From assembly GCA_946406195.1 (NCBI GenBank), contig CAMJJT010000006.1, forward strand, positions 37,864 to 101,863: DNA of 64,000 nucleotides, given 5' to 3'. This DNA comes from an uncultured Bacteroidales bacterium. Its GTDB lineage: Bacteria; Bacteroidota; Bacteroidia; Bacteroidales; Paludibacteraceae. The position numbers were made by a program, and so were the translations under genes. Positions 58,486-64,000 of this stretch are shown here, in pieces. Every line of letters begins with the position of its first letter. Position 1 is the stretch's first letter. The notes under the pieces are model-generated. The model had not been told where the DNA came from, made no database searches, and was given only the letters and a program-made list of their open reading frames with translations.

Positions 58486-59161
58486 GCCGTACCTGAGTGC
58501 CTGCATCGAGAGCCTGCTGCATCAGACCGAGAAAGAGCTGCAAATCATTCTCGTCGATGACGGCAGTACGGATCATTGTCCGGTGATCGCGCAGCGCTAT
58601 GCGGAGCAGGATCAACGGGTGGAGGTCTATCGGCAGACGCATGCCGGACAGTCCGCTGCCCGAAACACAGGCTTGACCCATGCCAAAGGGGAGTACATCG
58701 CTTTCTTGGATGCAGACGATACCCTTGAACCGGATTGGTGCACCCGACATCTCTCTTCTTTTGCGGACGTGGACTATATACAGAGCGGATACAGGCGTGT
58801 CCAAGCAGGGAAAGGGCTTTATGCCAAACTCCCGACACATCCTTTTCAGTTCACCTCACCTTGTATGCGGCTCTATCGACGCGATGCCATAGAGGGTATG
58901 CGTTTTGAGGAAGGGATGATCTACGAGGATGTGATCTGGTCGGTCGATCTATGGCTAAGAGGCCTGCGGTGCCGCATGATCCCTTATACGGGCTATCGGT
59001 ACACGCTCAATCCCGACAGCACCACGTCACGCCCTAACAAACAGGCGCAACAACTCCTTATGCGCACGCTCCGGGCCAAAACCCGACAGGCTTCCTTCAA
59101 AGGAAAAATAATCATTTTATATACCCTTATGCGACTACACGCACATTTTTTGAAATCATGA
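58451..59161 (+). CDS. Glycosyltransferase family 2
   Basis: About 236 residues from the ATG at 58451, chosen because it begins the GT-A fold (MISFIVPIYNAEPYLSACIESLLHQT). The longer frame from 58337 lies wholly within the GT4 gene and has no domain. Nucleotide-sugar motifs: LVDDGSTDHCPVI, AGQSAARNTGLTHAKGEYIAFLDADDTLEPDW (DxD in DAD). It overlaps GT4 by 35 bp and the lyase start by 4 bp. Confidence 0.9.
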   Translation: MISFIVPIYNAEPYLSACIESLLHQTEKELQIILVDDGSTDHCPVIAQRYAEQDQRVEVYRQTHAGQSAARNTGLTHAKGEYIAFLDADDTLEPDWCTRHLSSFADVDYIQSGYRRVQAGKGLYAKLPTHPFQFTSPCMRLYRRDAIEGMRFEEGMIYEDVIWSVDLWLRGLRCRMIPYTGYRYTLNPDSTTSRPNKQAQQLLMRTLRAKTRQASFKGKIIILYTLMRLHAHFLKS

Positions 59162-61302
59162 AAAAGATAATCACCACTTTGGTACTTTGTACGCTGTCCC
59201 TTTGTCACTTCGCGGCAACCTATTACGCCTCGCCGGACGGAACAGGTGACGGAAGTTTCAATAACCCTTGTGCTTTCAAAGCGGGAATCAATAAACTGAA
59301 GGCCCCGGGAGACACACTCTACCTCTTCAGCGGGCAGTACGACCTGATGACTACCGATGTGAACAACCTCGTCGGCTCGGCTTCCAAGCGCATCGTCATC
59401 TCCGGTTACGAAGGGATCACACGGGGCGGTAAGTACCCTGCTATCCTCGATTTCCGCAACACAGCGTACGGTTCGAGAGGACTGCAGATCAAGAACACTT
59501 GCATGTATATCCATCTCAAGAACATGACGCTCCGTTATTCGGGGAAGAACAACCTCATCAACTACGGTAGTGACAACCTCTTTGAGAACCTCGATATCTA
59601 TGGTTCGGCGGACACGGGATGTCAGATGAAAGAGGGCGGAAACAACATCATCCTCAATGTGGATAGTCATGATAACTTCGACTATAAGACAACGGGTGAC
59701 GGAGGTGTCGCTAACTTCGGTGGTAACGCGGACGGCTTTGCGGACAAGCAGTTTACCGGAGCGGGAAACCATTATATCTCTTGCCGCGCATGGAACAACT
59801 CCGACGACGGCTGGGATTTCTTCCAGCGCGTGAGTACGACCAACACCATCATTGAGAACTGTGTTTGCTACCAGAACGGACCTGCTTTATACGACATGTC
59901 CCAGAACCCGCGTGCGACGGGTGTCGATAAGGCGTGGTTTGATTCTAAAGTCGGAACACAAATGATCGACCGCTATAAAAAAACCATCACGATCACCTTG
60001 GAAAAGTACCCCTGTCAGGGAAACGGAAACGGCTTTAAGATGGGAGGTGGTTACACTGACCATAAACTTCTGATCCACCATTGTATCGCGGTAGCAAACA
60101 ATGCCCGCGGTTTTGACCAGAACAATAACGGAGGCACTATGTGGATCTATAACAACACCTCGTACGCCAACGACGTCAACTATGGTTTCACGACCGCTTA
60201 CGGCACGAACACCATTCAGAACTGTATCTCTTTCAAAGGAAAGAACAGTGACAGTTATAAATCCAAGACGGTAGTAACGATAGATCATAACAGCTGGAAT
60301 GGCTTGACGGTCACGGAGGGAGATTTTCAGTCCTTGGACACAACGATGCTCCTTCTCTATCGCACCTCGGACGGTTCGCTTAGCGAGACGCCGCTCTTCC
60401 GCTTGGCGGAAGGCTCGTCGCTGATAGATGCCGGCATCGATGTGAACCTCGCTTATAACGGTCTGGCGCCGGACTTGGGCTGCTTCGAAGCCCCCGGGGA
60501 GGAACACCAACCCGACCCCGAAGACACCGTGCCGGAGGTGCAACCCGAAGGCACACATGCCGTCGCCTTCGTCACTATTCCGGGTTCCGCCGAGGACAAA
60601 GCGCTGCTCCGTCATCTGCGCGCGAACGACTCCCTCTGGGTCGTGGAAACCGACGCCATGGATGCCGGAATAGATTATAGCCCGTACGAGGTGATCGTCT
60701 TGGGATGCAAGCCCAAAAGCGATGCTGCAGGTTTTGCACCGCTCAAGGGGTATAACAAACCGATGGTGCTCCTCAAACCCTTTCTCCTCAAATCAGGCGT
60801 TTGGGGATGGGGAACGGCAACGAACACCCAAGACCTCGCTATTTCAGTTACCCAACCCGAACACCCTCTTTTCAGAGGACTGACCGTCACAGACGGACAA
60901 CTGACCCTCTTCTCTGCCCTCAATACCAATGCCGTCACTGCTATCTCGGCTTGGACGAATACCGAGGGCGTCCTTTCGTTGGCATCTCCCATCTCGCAAC
61001 TCACCTATACGACGGTAGCGGAGATACCCGCCGGCACAGACTGTAATGGTACTATTCTGCCGCAACGCATGGTCATGATCGGTGTCAGCGAGTACTCCAC
61101 TGCCAATCTCACGCAGGACGGCAAACAGCTCATCGAGAATGCGATCCTCTATCTCCTTGGGGTTAATATGCCCACCGGCATAGACACCATCGAAAATCAT
61201 CAATCATCAATCATCAATCATAAATTTATACACAATGGAATGCTCTTTATTCAAGCGGGCGACCTGCTCTTTGATGTTACTGGTCGCCGTATTAGTCGCT
61301 AA
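59158..61302 (+). CDS. PL9-like parallel beta-helix protein with ThuA-like domain and C-terminal tail
   Basis: 714 residues. Signal peptide (TTLVLCTLSLCHFAA), then a right-handed beta-helix (about 20-450) with PL9-type motifs: GGNADGFADKQF, CRAWNNSDDGWDFFQ (calcium-binding Asp cluster) and GNGNGFKMGGGY. The following region (about 465-665; VIVLGCKPKSDAAGFAPLKGYNKPMVLLKPF, HPLFRGLTVTDGQ) resembles a ThuA/GATase1-like flavodoxin fold. The protein ends with the shared tail FIHNGMLFIQAGDLLFDVTG. It could cleave a uronic-acid polymer at the surface, or edit the glycan this operon makes. A heptad array (61194-61225) encodes the hinge before the tail. Confidence 0.8.
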   Translation: MKKIITTLVLCTLSLCHFAATYYASPDGTGDGSFNNPCAFKAGINKLKAPGDTLYLFSGQYDLMTTDVNNLVGSASKRIVISGYEGITRGGKYPAILDFRNTAYGSRGLQIKNTCMYIHLKNMTLRYSGKNNLINYGSDNLFENLDIYGSADTGCQMKEGGNNIILNVDSHDNFDYKTTGDGGVANFGGNADGFADKQFTGAGNHYISCRAWNNSDDGWDFFQRVSTTNTIIENCVCYQNGPALYDMSQNPRATGVDKAWFDSKVGTQMIDRYKKTITITLEKYPCQGNGNGFKMGGGYTDHKLLIHHCIAVANNARGFDQNNNGGTMWIYNNTSYANDVNYGFTTAYGTNTIQNCISFKGKNSDSYKSKTVVTIDHNSWNGLTVTEGDFQSLDTTMLLLYRTSDGSLSETPLFRLAEGSSLIDAGIDVNLAYNGLAPDLGCFEAPGEEHQPDPEDTVPEVQPEGTHAVAFVTIPGSAEDKALLRHLRANDSLWVVETDAMDAGIDYSPYEVIVLGCKPKSDAAGFAPLKGYNKPMVLLKPFLLKSGVWGWGTATNTQDLAISVTQPEHPLFRGLTVTDGQLTLFSALNTNAVTAISAWTNTEGVLSLASPISQLTYTTVAEIPAGTDCNGTILPQRMVMIGVSEYSTANLTQDGKQLIENAILYLLGVNMPTGIDTIENHQSSIINHKFIHNGMLFIQAGDLLFDVTGRRISR
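61194..61225 (+). repeat. In-frame heptad array before the C-terminal tail of the lyase
   Basis: About four ATCATCA units, encoding ENHQSSIINHK between the ThuA-like domain and the tail. Confidence 0.82.
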
Positions 61303-62947
61303 CGCACAAGATGCACTGTATCAGGATGTTCATTACACCATCAATGAGAACCGTCTCACGGCGGAAGTAACGCTTAATCCCAAGGCATCCGGCGAGTTAT
61401 TTATCCCCGAAACGATTGTCGCGGGGCAGAATCGTTATACCGTCACCGCTGTCGGAGAAAATGCCTTCAAGGGCTGTAAGAACCTGACGGCTGTTGTCCT
61501 CCCCAAGACGATCGAACGCGTCTATCGTTCGGCTTTCGAGGGCACAGGAATCTATCTCAATAAGTTGAACTGGGTGGACGGTTGTCTATGGATCGACTCT
61601 ATCCTGATTGCTACCGACAAGACCATCAAACCGCGGTTCGTGGTGCCGGAGAGTGCCAGACTCATCGCAGCCGGGGCTTTCAAGGGAAACAAGACCTTAC
61701 AACGTGTCGAACTGCCGCAGACCATCACCCGAATCGACCATGAGACCTTCCGTGATTGCAAGAACCTGCAGAAAATCATTATTCCTCTCTCCGTCACCTC
61801 TATCGGAGAGGAGGCTTTCACGGGTTCCGGAATCTATCTCAACGAGAAGAAATGGAAGAAAGGCGCATTGATCATCGATGATTGCCTTATCGCTACCAAT
61901 AATGACCTGCCGGCGAAATATATCTTCAAGAACAAGATCCCCATCCGCTTGATTGCCGAGCGAGCATTTGCGAACCGTAAGATGCTCAAATCCGTAACGA
62001 TCCCCGAGACCGTCACCGCGATTCCTACCGCTGCTTTCTACCAATGTGAGGGACTCGTGGAGGTGGTTATTCCTCAGACGGTGGTGGAGGTCGGTAATTT
62101 CGCGTTCTATAACTGCGGATTACTCAAATCGGCTACTTTGCCCAAGGGCTTGAAGCGGCTTGGAGCAGGGGCTTTCTATGGCTGTATCAACCTCAAGGAG
62201 CAGGTCCTGAGCGATCAGATAGAGGTGTTGGAGCGTGCCTGTTTCCTGATGTGCCGCGCCCTCAAGACGATCATCTTACCGGCTCGTCTGCGCCGAATAG
62301 ACGATGGTGTCTTTGCCGGCTGTTCGGCGCTCGAAGCGGTCGATCTGCCGCCTACCCTCACCTACATCGGCGAACAGGCTTTTGCCGGTTGTGCGGCGAT
62401 CCGCAAAATGGCTATCCCTGCCGGCATCAATTCGCTGGCGAAGCAGACTTTCCAAGGCTGCACCCATCTCTACCGGCTGGACTTGCCGGACGGATTATAT
62501 GCGATTGGTGACGAGGCGCTGGACGGTTGTCTCGCGCTGGAGAAAATCAATATCCCTCTCAGTACATTCCGGATCGGCGTGCGTGCTTTTCATAACTGCC
62601 AGCAACTCCGTTCCATCGCCCTCGTGGACCATATTCATATGATTGAAGAAGGGGCGTTTTTCGAGTGCAAGATGCTGGAGGACATCACCCTGCCGGCATC
62701 CCTCCAATCGCTGGATAAGAACGCTTTTGCGCAATGCGTGAGTGTGCGCACACTCCGTCTTAACAAAGCCCTCAAGACGATCGAAGACGGGGCGTTCAGT
62801 CAATGCCGCAGTCTCAAAGAGGTGCAGTGGAACGACTCCCTGCAAACGATTGGTGCTGAGGCATTTATGGATTGTAAGAACCTCCGCACACCCCTCTTCC
62901 CCGAATCCGTACAGATAGGCAAAAATGCCTTTAAAGGATGTAGATAA
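61235..62947 (+). CDS. BspA-like leucine-rich repeat protein without the C-terminal tail
   Basis: 570 residues. Signal peptide MECSLFKRATCSLMLLVAVLVANA, then about twenty LRR_5 units (GENAFKGCKNLTAVVLPKTIERV; GAFYGCINLKEQVLSD; GEQAFAGCAAIRKMAIP). It ends abruptly inside a repeat (GKNAFKGCR), without the tail found on the other LRR protein here. The start at 61235 overlaps the lyase gene by 68 bp in another frame; the alternative Met at 61274 would lose the basic start of the signal peptide, so 61235 is preferred. Probably a surface-binding protein coexpressed with the lyase. Confidence 0.85.
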   Translation: MECSLFKRATCSLMLLVAVLVANAQDALYQDVHYTINENRLTAEVTLNPKASGELFIPETIVAGQNRYTVTAVGENAFKGCKNLTAVVLPKTIERVYRSAFEGTGIYLNKLNWVDGCLWIDSILIATDKTIKPRFVVPESARLIAAGAFKGNKTLQRVELPQTITRIDHETFRDCKNLQKIIIPLSVTSIGEEAFTGSGIYLNEKKWKKGALIIDDCLIATNNDLPAKYIFKNKIPIRLIAERAFANRKMLKSVTIPETVTAIPTAAFYQCEGLVEVVIPQTVVEVGNFAFYNCGLLKSATLPKGLKRLGAGAFYGCINLKEQVLSDQIEVLERACFLMCRALKTIILPARLRRIDDGVFAGCSALEAVDLPPTLTYIGEQAFAGCAAIRKMAIPAGINSLAKQTFQGCTHLYRLDLPDGLYAIGDEALDGCLALEKINIPLSTFRIGVRAFHNCQQLRSIALVDHIHMIEEGAFFECKMLEDITLPASLQSLDKNAFAQCVSVRTLRLNKALKTIEDGAFSQCRSLKEVQWNDSLQTIGAEAFMDCKNLRTPLFPESVQIGKNAFKGCR

Positions 62948-62959
62948 GATAAAGGACAC

Positions 62960-63820
62960 ATGAACCCTATTTTTATTGTACTTCCGATTCTTACCCTGCT
63001 GATGTTTGATTTGGGATTAACGCTCCAACCGCAGGATTTTGCTTTGATTGCCAAACGCCCCAAACCGGTTCTGGTCGGTTTGGTGGGGCAGATCATCCTC
63101 CTACCCCTCATCGCTTGGGGGCTAATCCAAGTCCTTTCAATTTTCAATTTTCAATTTTCAATTTTCTTCGTCATCGGCATCATGTTAGTGGCGTGCAGCC
63201 CGGGCGGTAGTTCGAGTAATGTCTTCTCAATGCTGGCGAAGGGCGACGTAGCGCTGTCGGTCACTCTGACGGCGTTTAGCAGTATTATCACGCTCTTCAC
63301 CCTGCCCCTGATCATGTCATGGGTGATGGAGAGTGTGCAGTTTGACGGGCTCAGTATTCATATGCCGGTGGGTAACTTACTGATACAAAATCTGGTGCTG
63401 ATGGTAGTGCCTATTGCCGTGGGATTCATAGTGAACCTCTTCCGATCCGAGGCGGCGCAGAAGATCCATAATGTCCTCAAACGTATTGCTATGCCGGGCT
63501 TGGTGCTCTTAGTGACCGTCTTTTTCTTCCAGCATAAACAGACGATCATCACCGAGTTCGCCTCTTTGGGGCTGACCATGACGGTGCTCATTCTTGCTAC
63601 CACAGGCTGCGGAGCACTCTTGGCATGGACACTTCGTCTCACCACCAAGGAACGCCGCACGCTCGTCATCGAGATTGGTATGCAGAATGCCGCGCAGGCA
63701 ATCACTATCGCTTGTAGTCCGCTCATTTTCAATAATGAGCTCATCGCCATCCCTGCTATCATCTATGCGCTGATGATGAACCTCATCCTCCTCGCCTACG
63801 TCGGTATTACCAAGGTTTGA
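62960..63820 (+). CDS. Bile acid:sodium symporter (BASS) family transporter
   Basis: 286 residues, about ten membrane helices in two inverted repeats. Family motifs: LMFDLGLTLQPQDF near the N terminus, VACSPGGSSSNVFSMLAKGDVALSVTLTAFSS (crossover and substrate region) and IEIGMQNAAQAITIA (second crossover). It transports an organic anion with sodium; bile acid is only the family name. The third helix is partly encoded by an octad array (63135-63166; SIFNFQFSIFF). It closes the long plus-strand run. Confidence 0.9.
   Translation: MNPIFIVLPILTLLMFDLGLTLQPQDFALIAKRPKPVLVGLVGQIILLPLIAWGLIQVLSIFNFQFSIFFVIGIMLVACSPGGSSSNVFSMLAKGDVALSVTLTAFSSIITLFTLPLIMSWVMESVQFDGLSIHMPVGNLLIQNLVLMVVPIAVGFIVNLFRSEAAQKIHNVLKRIAMPGLVLLVTVFFFQHKQTIITEFASLGLTMTVLILATTGCGALLAWTLRLTTKERRTLVIEIGMQNAAQAITIACSPLIFNNELIAIPAIIYALMMNLILLAYVGITKV
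63135..63166 (+). repeat. In-frame octad array inside a membrane helix of the BASS gene
   Basis: Four units of TTTCAATT. The 8-bp period shifts frame between units, so one array yields the varied hydrophobic stretch SIFNFQFSIFF. Confidence 0.85.
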
Positions 63821-63908
63821 GCCTGCGTCCTTGTTCTTGTAAGCGTATAGATTTTACAACAAATTTTGCATGTATGCAAATATCGGTTCATTTTTTTTCC
63901 TTTTTTTT

Positions 63909-63940
63909 CTTGCATATCTCGCAAAAAAACCGTACCTTTG
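63909..63940 (+). promoter_or_regulatory. Promoter of a gene beyond the right edge
   Basis: -33 CTTG followed by CATATCT (63909-63912), 20-nt spacer, -7 TACCTTTG (63933-63940). The remaining 60 bp hold no start of a recognisable gene. Confidence 0.72.
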
Positions 63941-64000
63941 CACCCGCAAAGGTTTTTAACCCCCTGGCTCAAATTAAACGACCCTTTTTGCAGAGCCACT

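Overview
The window comes from a Bacteroidales (Bacteroidota) chromosome. The evidence is two SusC/SusD outer-membrane uptake loci, BspA-type leucine-rich repeat proteins, a TamL-type lipidated Omp85 protein, and promoters of the Bacteroidota form (TTTG, about 20 nt, TAnnTTTG). No phage, plasmid, CRISPR array, rRNA operon or intact insertion sequence was seen. The only transposase-like gene is a REP-associated (RAYT) gene broken by one stop codon.

Layout. 1-1669: the end of mazG, a tRNA-Leu(UAG) with its own promoter and terminator on the minus strand, and an M16 zinc peptidase. 1730-12516: plus-strand SusC/SusD locus followed by a lipoprotein zinc peptidase, a DUF4302-type lipoprotein, a BspA-like LRR protein and a secreted FN3-like protein, closed by a terminator. 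12567-16719: SulP anion transporter, CotH-like secreted protein, reverse rubrerythrin. 25427 down to 16857 (minus): a tight six-gene envelope/housekeeping run tamL, rnhB, sppA, lpxK, MsbA-like ABC exporter, mnmA. 25454-31577: TrmH-type methyltransferase (+), thrS and a small membrane protein (-), GH2 beta-galactosidase (+). 31668-32860: broken RAYT gene surrounded by REP-like palindromes. 42190 down to 32983 (minus): second Sus locus (MFS sugar transporter, lipoprotein, SusC, SusD, secreted CBM-like protein). 42068-42924: repeat-rich gene-free stretch with promoters. 42925-63820: a long plus-strand run of 16 mostly overlapping genes: recQ, GxxExxY, rimO, HU, HU-LysM fusion, uvrA, capD-like dehydratase, wecA/tagO-like transferase, ABC-F, deacetylase, GT4, GT2, PL9-like lyase, LRR protein and BASS transporter. 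The middle of this run builds a cell-surface glycan.

The least ordinary part of the window is its repeats. (1) Seven copies of an 18-bp palindrome, CTCGGCATRTATGCCGAG, share an oriented tail; four cluster at the RAYT gene, and two of those lie in frame inside it. (2) Tandem arrays of 7- or 8-bp units sit between genes, at stop/start junctions, and in frame inside conserved genes (TrmH, rimO, HU-LysM, ABC-F, GT4, PL9, BASS). (3) Palindromic inserts of about 35-96 bp lie in frame in rimO, the M16 peptidase, TrmH and HU-LysM; one class yields the same short peptide type three times. Together these resemble the Rickettsia palindromic elements and cyanobacterial short tandem repeats, and they are the best candidate here for something undescribed. 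(4) Five otherwise unrelated secreted proteins end in the same ~25-residue tail (NGxxxIxxxxKxFDxxG), probably a sorting signal.
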